Shown here: in pieces, positions 43,418 through 55,050 of the stretch
Layout of the letters: each line of letters begins with the position of its first letter
Numbering within the stretch: the first letter of the stretch is position 1
DNA from: Lonicera japonica
Taxonomy: Eukaryota; Streptophyta; Magnoliopsida; Dipsacales; Caprifoliaceae
Reading direction: 5' to 3'
Length of the DNA: 64,000 nucleotides
Assembly: GCA_021464415.1 (NCBI GenBank)
Contig: CM038467.1
Coordinates: 48,545,715 to 48,609,714 of the forward strand
Notes under the pieces: model-generated
What the model was told of the DNA's origin: nothing
What the model saw: only the letters and a program-made list of their open reading frames with translations
Databases searched by the model: none
Position numbers and translations under genes: made by a program

Positions 43418-46400
43418 ATGGCCGAAGGGTCTCAAACTGGAGTTGTTGCAACACAAGCTAGTTCTTCTACCATTATAGGTGTTGGGAGCACTATGGAGGT
43501 TAAGATAAAGCCTTATGACGAGGTTATCAATTTCGGTATTTGGCAAAGGCGGATGCGGGGGGTACTCGTCCAATCGAATTTGCAAGTTGCATTGCTTGGA
43601 CTTGAGAAAAAGCAGCAAGATATGTCTGAAGACCAATGGAATGAGATTGATAAGAAAGATATGTCTGCTATAGAGATGCATGTGACCGACGAAGTGTTGA
43701 GAAACTTGATGTCGGAGAAGAATACAAAGGATATGTGGACTAGGATAGAGGAGTTGTACATAGGGAAGTCTATGTCCAACAAGTTGAACCTCAAGAAGCA
43801 ACTTTTTAAGTTGGAAATGAAGGAGGGGCAAGATTTGAACAAGCACATCAATGTCTTCAAGGCAATAGTGCATGACCTTGAGAGAATTGATGTTGTGTTT
43901 GATGATGAGGACCGCGCCTTATTGTTGCTTGCTTCATTGCCGGACTCCTATGATCACTTCGTTACCACGTTGATATTTGGCAAGACAACGCTCAAGTTTA
44001 ATGAGATTGTCAAGGACCTCCAATCGCACGTGGCCATGAAAAAGGGAGGTAACGGGGCAAGCTCTTCGTCAAGTGAGGGCTTGGTTGCCAAGAGTGGTGG
44101 TGGTGAACGAAGTCGGCGGTCAAGGTTACGGGGTGCCAAGAATAGAGGCACGGGTCGGTCTCAATCACGAGATCGAAGTAATTGGGAGTGTTTTAAGTGT
44201 CACAAGGTAGGCCACATTAAGAAGAATTGCCCGGAACTAAAAGGTAAGAAGGCGGACGCGCCAAGGGAGGTTGCGGGAGTTGCGACCCAAGAGGTGAACC
44301 AAGAGGTTAACACCGACGTTCTTACTTGTTTTTTAGCGGATCAAAGTAGTTGGTGGATTCTTGATTTCGGATGCTCCTATCACATGTGCCCGAATCGTAA
44401 TTGGTTCGTTGACTACACGGAATGCAATGGAGGGGAAATCTTTATGGGCAACGATGCTACATGCAAAGTTGTCGGTATTGGCGTGGTGAAAATAAAGATG
44501 TGGGATGGCGTGACCCGCACGCTAAGTGATGTTAGACACGTACCCGCTCTCAAGAAGAATTTGATCTCCTTAGGCACGCTCGACTCAAAAGGGTGTGTGA
44601 TTCAAGCCGAAGACGGGGCTATGAAGGTGAAGAAGGGATCAATGGTGATTTTGCGCGGCACAAAGTCACTAAACAACCTTTATAGCTCGAAAGGAATCAC
44701 GGTAGTTGGTGGAGCGGCGGTTTCCACGGAAGCAGAAAGGGATGAGCTTTTGTTATGGCATATGAGGCTTGGCCACATGAGCCAACGGGGCATGGAAGGG
44801 CTTCATCGACGGAAATTGTTGAAGGGGGTCCATGGATGCAAGCTCGATTTCTGCAAGTATTGTGTGATGGGCAAGCAAACTAGAGTTCGATTTGATACCG
44901 CGAAACACAAAAGCCGAGGTATGCTTGATTATATTCACTCCGATGTGTGTGGCCCTTTAGAGGTAGTTTCGTTGGGCAGTTTTAAATACTTTATGACATT
45001 TGTTGATGATTATTCACGTCGAGTTTGGGTCTACTACTTGAGGAAAAAATCCGAGGTTTTCGAAAAATTCAAGGAGTGGAAGGCTATGGTGGAAAATCAA
45101 ACGGGTCGGAAAGTAAAGTATTTAAGAAGTGACAACGGAGGGGAGTATAAGGATGGAGAATTCATGAAGTTTTGCAAGAATGCCGGCATCAAAAGGCACT
45201 TTACCGTGAAGAAAACTCCACAACAAAATGGAGTTGCGGAGAGAATGAATCGTACCATTATGGATAGGGCGAGAAGTATGAGGATTCATGCCGGTTTGCC
45301 GAAAACATTTTGGGCGGCTTGTGTTGATCATGCCGTATACTTGGTCAATAGGTCACCGAATGTGAATCTTGGTTTAAAATGTCCGAAAGAAGTATGGTCG
45401 GGGCAAGAAGTGGACTACTCGAAGTTAAGAGTGTTCGGTTGCCCGGTATATGCTCATATTCCTAGCGATGAGAGATCAAAGAATGACCCGAAGGCTCACC
45501 GGTGTATCTTTCTCGGTTTTGGGGGAGAGGTGAAAGGGTTCAAACTTTGGGATCCGATAGTGAGAAAGCTTTTATTTAGCCAGGATGTGACATTTGATGA
45601 GGGGACCTTGCTTAAGGAACGGGAATACCAAGAGATCAATGATAACGGTGGGGTTAATACGGTCAAGATTTCAATTTTAGTTCCAAGTCCGTCGGTTATC
45701 GGAAGTGATGGAGCATCTTTAAGCGGTAGTAGAGATGATTCTCATGAAATTCAACCGAATGACGACACGGTTGAGGTGGAGCTAGAGGAAGAGGAATTCG
45801 AGAAAAGACCGGGTGAGGTGGAGCCGGAACCATCGATAGCACGGGATAGACCACGACGGGCAATCGAACCACCCTCAAGGTTTGGTTGGGAAGACGAGGT
45901 CAACTATGCCCTTATTACAAGTGAGGGTGATCCAACTAATTATAAAGAAGCCATTGGTGTCGAAGACAAGGATAGTTGGATGGGTGCTATGGTAGAAGAG
46001 ATGAAGGCTTTACGAATAAATTCCGTTTGGGATTTGGTTCCTAGGCCCAAGGACCGGAGTATTATCTATTCCAAATGGGTATTTAGGAAGAAAGAAGCAA
46101 TCAACAAAGATGAAGCACCGAAATTCAAGGCACGGTTAGTAGCGAATGGGTTTTTCTCAAAAAGAAGGGGTTGATTATGATGAGATTTTTTCCCCGGTTG
46201 TGAGACACACTTCGATACGAGTTTTGCTCGCTATGGTAGCTCAGTTTGACTGAGCTTGAGCAAATGGATGTAAAGACGGCTTTTTCTTCATGGTGATTTG
46301 AAGGAAACGATTTATATGGCGCAACCGGAAGGGTTCAAGGAAGTAGGTAAGAAAAAATTTGTTTGTCGGCTTAAGAAGTCCTTGTATGGACTAAAGCAGT

Positions 46401-47497
46401 CGCCAAGACAATGGTACCTACAGTTTGACTTATTTATGTTGCGAATTGGTTATTATCGGTGTGATGGTGATCATTGTGCCTATGTTCGGAACTTTGATGA
46501 TGGCTCGTTTATCTTGTTGATGCTTTATGTGGACGATATGCTTATAGCGTGTCGAGATATGTCAAAGGTAAAGGAGCTCAAGGTGCAATTGGGTCGGAAA
46601 TTTGACATGAAGGATCTTGGGGCCGCACAAAAGATCCTTAGTATGGAGATTCGGAGAGATAGAAAGGTTGGCAAGTTATGGCTTTCGCAAAAGAAGTATA
46701 TCTCTCATATCATTGAGAAATTCAATATGTCGAGTGCGAAACCGGTTTCTACTCCGTTAGCTCCTCATTTTGCTTTGTCCGCAAAGCAATGTCCTTCCTC
46801 TCTTGACGAGTGTGCCGAGATGTCGACAACACCGTATGCTTGCGCGGTTGGTTGTCTTATGTATGCCATGGTATGTACAAGGCCAGATTTAGCTCACGCG
46901 GTTGGAATGGTTAGTAGGTATATGTCGAATCCAGGTAAAGAGCATTGGAATGCGGTTAAATGGGTTCTTCGATATCTACAGGGTACCAAGTCCTTGGGTA
47001 TAGTGTTTGAGCGAAAAGATGGGGCTGATAGTGTTGCGGGATTTGTAGACTCCGATTATGCGGGGGATCTTGATAAAAGAAGGTCCACCACGGGTTATGT
47101 GTTCACTTTGGCAAGTGGACTGGTTTCATGGAGATCTATGCTACAAGCAACGAGTGCTTTGTCTACGACAAAGGCAGAGTATATGGCACTCACGGAGGCG
47201 TTGAAGGAGGCGGTATGGTTGAAAGGTTTAGTGAGCGAGTTGTGCTTGAAGCATGAGAGTATTTTGCTACGGTGTGATAGTCAAAGTGCACTTTTCTTGG
47301 CTAAGAATAAAGTGTATCATGCTCGCACGAAGCACATAGATGTGCAGTATCACCGAGTTCGGGATTGGGTTAATTCCGGGGAAGTCGTCCTAGAGAAGGT
47401 GAATACGGATGAGAATGCGGCCGATATGCTCACAAAGCCGGTAACCTCGGAAAAGTTTAGGCATTGCCTAAAGCTTCTTAATCTTACTTCATGTTGA
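43418..47497 (+). pseudogene. copia gag-pol polyprotein with three single-T insertions
   Basis: It is open from ATG at 43418 to 46174 and again from 46298 to the stop at 47497. Gag has the UBN2 region (FGIWQRRMRGVL, LYIGKSMSNKLNLKKQLF) and a zinc knuckle CFKCHKVGHIKKNC. The protease site reads WILDFGCSYHMC where the family has Asp-Ser/Thr-Gly, so the second residue is Phe. Integrase shows LLWHMRLGHMS, CKYCVMGKQT, HSDVCGPL, YLRSDNGGEYKDGEF and QQNGVAERMNRTI. RT starts at VWDLVPRP; the frame is broken by an extra T in each of 46151-46155, at 46251 and in 46281-46285, which together restore the frame before KETIYMAQPEGF. RT catalytic LYVDDMLIA and RNase H (VDSDYAGDLDKRRSTTGY, RCDSQSALFLAKN, HIDVQYHRVRD) follow. 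Otherwise no stops. Confidence 0.93.
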
Positions 47498-47610
47498 AGG
47501 AGGAGGGTGTGACCTTGGAGGTGTCGGGATAATCTCTAAGGGGATGCACGGTTCTTATCCCGAGGTGAAGCAATCGAGATTGGCTTGAGATTACTCGCCA
47601 AGGTGGAGAT

Positions 47611-48300
47611 TGTTGTGTTTGGCTTGTACTCTATGTTACAATATAGTGCAAGCTGGAATGCTGCAAAAGCGCTTTTGCAGCTGAGCCGGAAAACCGCAAA
47701 AGCACTTTTGCAGCTCGGCAGAATTGTTCTGGAAAGGTGCAAAACCACTTTTGCACCTTGGGCGAGAAACTACAAAAGCCCTTTTGCAGTTCGGCGGGTA
47801 AAGCCTTTAGGCTTATTTTCTCACTTAGTATAAATAGAAATGTTTGTTTCTATTTGTTGCAAGAGTGCATTTGCAAGAGTGAGAATGAGAGACTTGTTCT
47901 TACAAGAGGATATTTCTTGTGAGAGGTTAGCTAGGGTTTAGCTGGGTTTTGAGAGGGTAATCTTTGGAGGTTTGTTCCATTGATTTGAGTGATAAACATT
48001 GAGAGAGAGTTGGTGTAAATTCTTGGTTGATCAATAAAGTTGCTCCCCTTTCAAGTGGAAGACCCAAAGGGTTCCACATTATCTCCGGTGTGTTTTTCCT
48101 CTTTGCTTTGCACTTGATTCTTGTTGTTCTTTATCTTTTATCTATAGTTGCTTGTGATTGTGTTGGTTATCTTGGTTTGAGCCAAAGATCCTATTGCTTG
48201 TCGGTTTCCGCCAGCCAAGTGTTCGTAGAAATTCCCGAAAGGGATTTCTCAGGTTTATTGGTGGATTTGGGACTTGGTTATTGTTCCCACATTCACAACA
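47611..48300 (+). repeat. 3' LTR of the TNT1-like copia element
   Basis: 690 bp, starting TGTTGTG directly after a purine tract; same palindromes and TATA box as the 5' LTR. Confidence 0.93.
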
Positions 48301-48438
48301 AAATAAATAAACTATCAATATTTTTATTGAGAATCAAATTTTACATTAACATAATAATATTTTACCCTGACAAAATTTTAGCTAGGACCCCGAGTAGCTT
48401 TGGGCAACCCCTAGGTTACATGTAATATTAGAGCGGAT

Positions 48439-48677
48439 TGATACCCACTATTATATAGATATATGGGACCGCTTAAATCTTCTTGTCATTCACATGTTGC
48501 ATGCATATATTCCGGTTCTTTGCTTTCCCTTATCTGGTTAGCAAAAAGATACACTTTAATTATTCACATAAAGATGTCTGTGTCATGAACTCAATCTGTT
48601 TTCTTCCTTGTTCTATTGCTCAGGTCATGGCCCAAAATGTCACAGTTCATAGTCGACCTACGTATTTTGCATTGCTA
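48439..48677. other. Intergenic DNA, nothing recognised
   Basis: The short open frame at 48483-48698 resembles no family and runs into the next repeat. Confidence 0.3.
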
Positions 48678-49245
48678 GCGATGGCGGAGTCAGGATAGAG
48701 ATTCAAAAGGTGCTAAATTAACACCAATTTTTTTTTTGCTACAAGCATTAAAATTTTGGAGCTGTTAAAAACGAGAGTAGAGCTTTTCTTTTTTATTTTG
48801 CATGTTGTGTTACGAATGAATCGAGAAACCATTTTTCTTGCAAATTGATTCCTCCCGCCCTGTTTATAGAAATGGAGAGTCTTAACGCATACTTTGGTAT
48901 CCAAATATGAAGCAAAATCCAACACTCAGAAAAAACCCAATTTATTTACTAATTTATTAATTTTATTTATTTATATTTTTTTATTTATTTACTAATTTAC
49001 TAATTTTATTTATTTATTTACTAAGTTAATGTGGTACGTATATATAGAAAATGTTTATAGTTTTCTATACCAACTCTTCACCAAGAATTCCAAACTAAAC
49101 TCTAAAGTTTGTAAACTCACAAAAAGATTCATAAAACTTTTTTTTGATACTTGATCTATATATAATATATATCCTAATTTTTTTTGTTTTTTATTTTCTA
49201 AATTTCAGAGGGGACCGTGGCCCCGGTCTCCCATACATCCAACCT
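48678..49245. mobile_element. Possible non-autonomous DNA element
   Basis: It begins ATGGCGGAGTCAGGATAG and GGTGCTAAATTAACACC and ends GGGGACCGTGGCCCCGGTC then CTCCCATACATCCAACC. These paired phrases bound many plant repeats. It contains TTTATTTA repeats and no ORF. Target duplication not found. Confidence 0.35.
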
Positions 49246-50114
49246 TGGTTAGGGAACGTTTTGTGAATTTTTTTTTTAAGTTATTATTGCAAAAAGTAAG
49301 AATTAGAAAAAGAAATAAAAAAAAGTGGCGTAATGGTGAATAGTCAATACATCCCTTGCATCTACTTTGGTATATTTTTATATTTTTGAGGCGAAAAAGG
49401 GCATAAGGGAATTTAATTAATTTCTCTTTCTATTAAAATTGGTAGAATTAGATTCATTATTGAGATTATTGAGACAATTTTCACGTGAGACTCAATCTAC
49501 AATGCATGTCCACCATATTTTTCGTAATACACCATTTGACTAGATCCTCCAATAACTAAATCCGGAAAACATAATTCTTAACAATCCCATCTTTTTGTTA
49601 ATAAAGATTTCTCCCAAAAGCTTAAGCTATTATGGAGAGGAACCAAAATGAATATCATGCATTAACACGTACCCTCCCTTACGTGCATCTCCCTACTGCG
49701 CACGTTACGCAGAGAATAGACAGGAACAAAATAAACAAATGGGGGATAGAGCTGCAAAGATTTGAATCTTGAACTTCACAGACTACCAGCTTCGAATATT
49801 ATGTTAGGGACCATCTCTTTAAAAAACTTAAGCTATTAAGGAGAGGAACCGTAAGGGATATCATGCTTTAACACTTCTGAGAGTTTAAAGCAAGGCAATA
49901 TAAATAGCATTTGGTACATTTTTTCATTGTGAGAAAAAGTAGAGAATGAGCCAATAAATATTGAATACACCAAGATATTCACTTGTATTAGGCAGATACT
50001 AACATTCATGAACAGAGAAAGCATAGGCAAGCTAAAATCTAGTTCAAACTTGGCAACACCCAAGTTTCGGCACAAAAAGAAGTTCCTAGAGCATTAGTAA
50101 TGGTGTACTTCTCC
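49246..50114. other. Intergenic DNA, nothing recognised
   Basis: No gene. A phrase is duplicated: TTAAGCTATTATGGAGAGGA at 49622 and TTAAGCTATTAAGGAGAGGA at 49829, both followed by ATATCATGC, showing a local copy about 207 bp apart. Confidence 0.4.
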
Positions 50115-51135
50115 TTACAAGTCTTTCATACCAAAAATGTCTATCCTACAATTTTCCCACAACATGAAATAGCCCATAGCGCAATATATGCAATTACCTT
50201 TGCAAGGGACACCGTCTTTTACAACTACAGATGTTGAATAACTATTACCCAACAACAATGTGCGGCCTCCCAAGTCTTCCAATTTTGTCCACCTTTTGTC
50301 ATGAAGATTGAACTTGTAAATTTCATATACTGTCTTGAATTGGCCCTCACCTCTTTTCTTCAATATCATCAATAAATCTCCGTTTGATACAGTCAAGTGC
50401 ACAAAATCTATAACCATTTCGCAGTATGTACAATTACAAGGGAACAATTAATTCTTCCACTGGCGGAGGGGCAAAATCTTTAACTTTTGGGCATATGTTA
50501 TCAATCTCACAAAGCACAAGAAACATGTCAACATCAATCCCGAAAAACTGGCCCTTATAAAAGATCATGTCTGTGAAATGACCATACTCGTGATGTTCTC
50601 GCTGACAATGATCTTGTAACATGATCCATTATTTGAACCCCGGTCGTGCATAAGCTAAGCTGTCATAATCCTTATAAATTACGATGACAACAATATTATT
50701 GTTGTGACTAACAGAAGATGGCATATCAAATGCTAAGGCTTTTATGATATAACTGGGAAATGTTGGAAGTGTGATTTGAACTCCATTCAGTGGGTTGATC
50801 AATACGGTCATATCATCAAGATTGCCTTGGGTGAAGACCCAACCGTTTGAAGATCCCCAGCAAAGCTTTGCTTCGTTTAGCAATGATAGTTTTATGTTAT
50901 ATTTCTTGTTCCTCTCTAGATTCCAAAACCATCTCGTATTTTTACGTTTTACGGATTCAGTGATAAGCAACCATGGAAACCGAGGAACACAAGGCTTCCA
51001 ACGTTCCTTTGGTACGGCTATTTGACAAGAGGTACATACAGCTGAAAATGCAGCGAAATCCTCAACAGCGCCCAATCGGTTTGCTATAGCCCCAATTAGA
51101 TCTTGTGGAAGGTGAGACCAATTGGCCATCTTCAT
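50115..51135 (-). pseudogene. F-box / DUF295 protein, broken
   Basis: From 51135 the frame reads MKMANWSHLPQDLIGAIANR, an F-box start that would bind SKP1 in an SCF ubiquitin ligase. It continues into the DUF295 (KIB1-4) beta-propeller region: SVCTSC-like FSAVCTSCQIAVP, PRFPWLLI, CWGSSNGWVFTQG, VLINPLNGVQITLP. A TAA at 50629 interrupts the text after YARPGFK, which resumes in the same frame with YGHFTDMIFYKGQFFGID. A frameshift near 50440 separates EELIVP from VHLTVSNGDLLMILKKRGEG and YKFNLHDKRWTKLEDLGGRTL. The C-terminal part (GNSYSTSVV, KGNCIYCAMGYF) matches the family end. With the stop and shift repaired the length would be near the family's 340-400 residues. Probably an inactive member of this fast-evolving plant family. 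Confidence 0.8.
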
Positions 51136-51210
51136 TCTTGCAATCTTAAAAATCAAGAATTCTAGAAGAATATATACACATTTGACAAGTATATCTAGTG
51201 TGACCACCAT

Positions 51211-51696
51211 GTACTAGTTACACTACGGCGTCCATATCATCATATTCATCCCTATCAAAATTCATTCCAATCGGTGAGTGATTGCGAGATCAATATGCTA
51301 ATTTTCTATGTCAGATAAATATGTATGTGTATAGTAATTCATCTCAAAATAGGGGCCAAAAGTAACTGATATTATATTTTAGTGGTCAAATTAGTAAGGA
51401 AATAATTTGAGCTTCATAGATTAAAGGGATTTCATTTATCCTTTGGCTCCTATTTTTAGCCGTGGCCGTTTAGTCAAATACTAGATCACCTCAACAAATA
51501 AAATATCTCAATTTTATTTTGGTGAGACAAATATTTCATATTTTTCTACTTTATAAGTATATATATGATTAAGAGCTACAAACATTATCATCTTCCAGAT
51601 TAGTTTCTTAAGTCTCACGTTTTTTCCATAACAAAAACGTTACTTATGGTATTGCCATTCTTTCGACTTATATTTTGACCATCAAAAAACAATTAA
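51211..51696. other. Upstream flank of the F-box pseudogene
   Basis: AT-rich, no gene or clear repeat seen. Confidence 0.35.
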
Positions 51697-52002
51697 GACT
51701 CCATTTGATAATAACATGGAAAAGGAAAATAAAAACACTTAATTTGGTAAAAAGTTGGAAAATAAGTTGAGGCATGCGATAAGATACTCTCAATTTTATG
51801 CTCATTTTATGAGTAGGTGTCTTTAATCCTTCATAATTTTTTGTGAAAATTTTTTCTTCCTTAACCGCCAAAGAAAAATTTCTCGATGGAAAAAGCCGCA
51901 AAGTAAAAAGATATATCACCATATGTCTCAAATTATTTTCCAACATCTAACAAAAATCAATTGTTTTTATTTTCCTTTTTCATTTTGTTATTAAACGGAA
52001 CC
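51697..52002. mobile_element. Tourist-like MITE
   Basis: It starts GACTCCATTTGATAATAACA and ends TGTTATTAAACGGAACC; the ends are imperfect inverse copies. TAA lies on both sides (51694-51696, 52003-52005). It is 306 bp; a minus-strand frame inside it is not a gene. Confidence 0.65.
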
Positions 52003-52005
52003 TAA

Positions 52006-52624
52006 AAATAAAAATAATTAGTTGAAACTATTTTAATTTTAGTCATACTCATAACTTTTAAATATAGTAACTAGACACGAAGTCTTGGAGTTATTGGCTA
52101 AGACTCTGGTTTGAGGACCAACTAACCATAATTTGACTTCCGCTTCCCCATATTCCGAGGTCCGTTTGGATGACAACAAAGTTATGCAAGAATTGAACAT
52201 GATTCATGGGAAAAGTGAAGTGAAGGAAAGAGAAAGTTATTTGCCAATATGCGTTTGGTTCATACACGATCTTTGCAAGAAACCTAAAATTTTCATGTTT
52301 GTTTGTCAGGGAAGTTGTAGGAAAAATACACGAAAATTATAAATAACTAACAATATATATCCAATTACTTTTATATGTTAGAGAAAATATAATATATATT
52401 ATTCATAAAGGCATTTATTCAAATTAGACATTCTTATTTAAATTAAAATTATTGAAAAAGTGGTGTGTCCAACATCCACGATGCAAAAAAGCTTAAGAAA
52501 TAAAATGAACAAAATTATCACCTAAAAACAAACAAATTACATCTCAGAAAAGTCATAGCTGCTTCTACAAGTATAACACGTTGGATCCTTAATCTAACAT
52601 TAGACTTATATGTGAAATAATTAT
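52006..52624. other. Intergenic DNA, nothing recognised
   Basis: The frame at 52133-52342 has no family resemblance. ACTCTGGTTTGAGGACC near 52105 is faintly tRNA-like, as in SINEs. Confidence 0.3.
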
Positions 52625-52807
52625 GTGTTATGGAATGTCGAATGGCTAAGCACACTTTAAAAGTGATCAAATAAGGTTTAAGTTAATTATTTGGACTTAA
52701 ATGTATCTAATAGGGTGCGGGCCTTTAATGTGTAGATACTTAAATGTAATTTCTATTTTTATGATGGGCTAAAATTGAAATACTAAATACATAGTAGGGT
52801 TTATTAT

Positions 52808-53653
52808 GGGTATTCTTAAATCCACCCACATAATCCGTCTTCTTACCCCATCAAAAGTCAATATTAAGCTAATCTTAACCTAAAAAATAGCATAAGATTC
52901 TTTCTTCTCACCCCAGTTTTTGTACTTGAAAAAATTGCCACTAATTATCTTCTCACCCATTTAAATTTTTTAAAATTAAAAAGGTCCATTTTTTCCAACA
53001 AATAATTCTACAATTCTAGTTCCAAAATATTTTAATAAATGATTTATTTTTATAAAAACTATTTTATTTTTTCAATTTATTAGATACAGCCGTATAGGAA
53101 ACAATAATATTACAAAGATTGAAATTTTACTATTATATAATGAAAACGGTCGGGGTAACTATCTTGCATTAACTAATTAATTTTTATTTTGATTAGGTGT
53201 TTCATTTTAAACAGTTGATTGCCTAAAAGTCTAAAACTATTATTGTTGCTATTTTTATTTTTAAAATTTACACTTTACTGTCTTTGAAATTTTCACTTAT
53301 GGGGCTTGACTCTATCTCTAATTAGGAATTTTGTGAGGTCAATAATGAATTTTGTGGATGTGTAATCAAAAAATAAATTTATTATTTGACTTATAAAAAA
53401 GATGTGGTATGTTGTTGGCGTGTATATGGGGCAGGTTGAATGTTTTCAATAAAAAATATTTTTATGGATTTATATAAAATTTTCATGTTTTAGTTTTAGC
53501 AACGACGAAATTAACGTCCCAATAGTGCATTCAATAAACTCATCCCACCACTAGGGTGAATTGAAAGTTTTTTAAAAAATAAGTGGGGTGAGAAGAAAGT
53601 ATTCTCTTACCGGGGTGAGAAAACGGATTATATGGGTTTATTTAAGAACTCCC
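52808..53653. mobile_element. hAT-like MITE nested in a copia LTR
   Basis: The left end GGGTATTCTTAAATCCACCC and the inverse of the right end GGGAGTTCTTAAATAAACCC match well, and both continue with ATAATCCGT. TTTATTAT flanks both sides (52800-52807, 53654-53661), a perfect 8-bp target duplication. 846 bp, non-coding. Confidence 0.88.
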
Positions 53654-54305
53654 TTTATTATCTATATATATTGTGGTTATATTCCCCAAATCATACGTAT
53701 GTATCTTGTCCCTGTTGGGCCCCCATCATCACAGAGAGAATAGAGAAGGTTTAAAGGATTCTCTAAAGAAATACGTGCAGATCTGGAAGGCCAACCACTC
53801 GGTTCCAAACACACATTATGGATTCAGGTACGCTTCCGCTTATTAATTTTTTGATTATTGATGATACGACATGAATGATCTTTGGATTCATGGTTATTTA
53901 GAACCAATAAGATCTAACAAGTGGTATCAGAGTTGTGGTCTTCATGTTAAATCATTGAGAATCGGATATATTTTCAATCCATGATTATTTTGATCGTTTT
54001 TTGAATCTGATAAATATTGTTTTAAGATTATTAAATTTGAGAATTATATATTGGTTTTTGGTTTATAAAAAAATATAAAAAAAATTTAATCGGCAGCATT
54101 GGTTTTGGTTGCATAAGGAAATAATTTAACATATATATATAGTCCTTATATATGTCTAGTACTGCCGAAAAGAAAAAAAAATATGGATCAAAAATCGATA
54201 TATATGTTTGATTCAAAATCGATATATATGCGTGTGATGATTACATATATATATACATAAAAGGATGTATGTGTAATGTTTTACATATATAGATTGGCAG
54301 TGAGA

Positions 54306-54306
54306 T

Positions 54307-54344
<38 letters not shown>
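54306..54344. repeat. (CA)n(TA)n microsatellite
   Basis: About 9 CA followed by about 10 TA units in the copia leader. Confidence 0.9.
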
Positions 54345-54345
<1 letters not shown>

Positions 54346-55050
54346 TTTAAGGACATATAGTTATAATCTTTACACATATATACATGTGGCTGTTTAAGTC
54401 AAACAAGGGATTTTGCATGTATATATATGTGTTGGTTTAGATTCAGTCAAGTGTTTTTAACCTAGAATAGGTTTTGCGAGTTATATCGGTACGCGTGGAC
54501 AAAGAAATTTTAAGTGCTTAAGTTTTGGGTGATATGGGTCAAGATATGGATATGTGTTTATAACCCAATAAGCTTTAAGCCAACCAGATTAAATTCAAAT
54601 AGTGGTATAGTTAAGTATATATATTTTAAGACAAATTAATTGAAATGACATGTCGTCAAAGTGACATCTCTCGTGAAAATTGTTTTATTTTAAAATATAA
54701 ATGGCTGTGTGCTTGTAACTTTTGTAAAATTTGACTGGCCCAAAGGAAGGTTGACATTTAACAAAATTACATATATACTTATAGTAATAAACACGTGATG
54801 ATTATTTGGTGGTTTCCTCGTGAACAATAGATCGGCCCAAAGGAAGATTTATTGTTCAACATGTTCTTATTATCAGTGTTTGATTACTACAATAAGATAT
54901 CACTTGCAAGTTAATATTTTTGTCCAAAGATGAAATATTAATGGAGCACTTGGTATCTTAAGATGGGAATTACCTTTATTTGAATTTATTATATTTGTTT
55001 TAGGACTTATGTGAGCTTGTTTTGTTTGTTATTTTATGTGGACTAAGCTA

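Larger units (their letters stand above)
42638..48300 (+). mobile_element. Ty1/copia retrotransposon (TNT1/Tork-like), nearly intact
   Basis: LTRs lie at 42638-43328 and 47611-48300, both starting TGTTGTGTTTGG. AAATA flanks the element (42633-42637, 48301-48305). The primer site TGGTATCAGAGG follows the 5' LTR at 43331-43342 and a purine tract (AAGGTGGAGA) precedes the 3' LTR. The LTRs differ at about 18 positions by eye. The last bases of the 5' LTR (CAAAA) differ from the 3' LTR (CAACA). The single polyprotein runs gag, protease, integrase, RT, RNase H and is closed only by three single-base insertions. It lies within the older insertion bounded by 14-bp repeats. Confidence 0.95.
42108..48424. 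mobile_element. Older ~630-bp insertion into which copia landed
   Basis: ATATTAGAGCGGAT occurs at 42094-42107 and again at 48425-48438, a perfect 14-bp direct repeat. Removing the copia element leaves about 654 bp, starting CTATCCGGCCTTAAGG and ending CCCTAGGTTACATGTA. A 14-bp duplication is long for a DNA transposon and fits a retroposed piece. No coding sequence is seen and the family is unknown. Confidence 0.45.

Noticed and set aside
43283..43873. Long minus-strand open frame of 196 codons
   Set aside because: It is antisense to the LTR end and gag of the copia element, with no family resemblance; gag explains the open reading.
51668..51946. 92-codon minus-strand frame
   Set aside because: It lies almost wholly inside a Tourist-like MITE and is low complexity.
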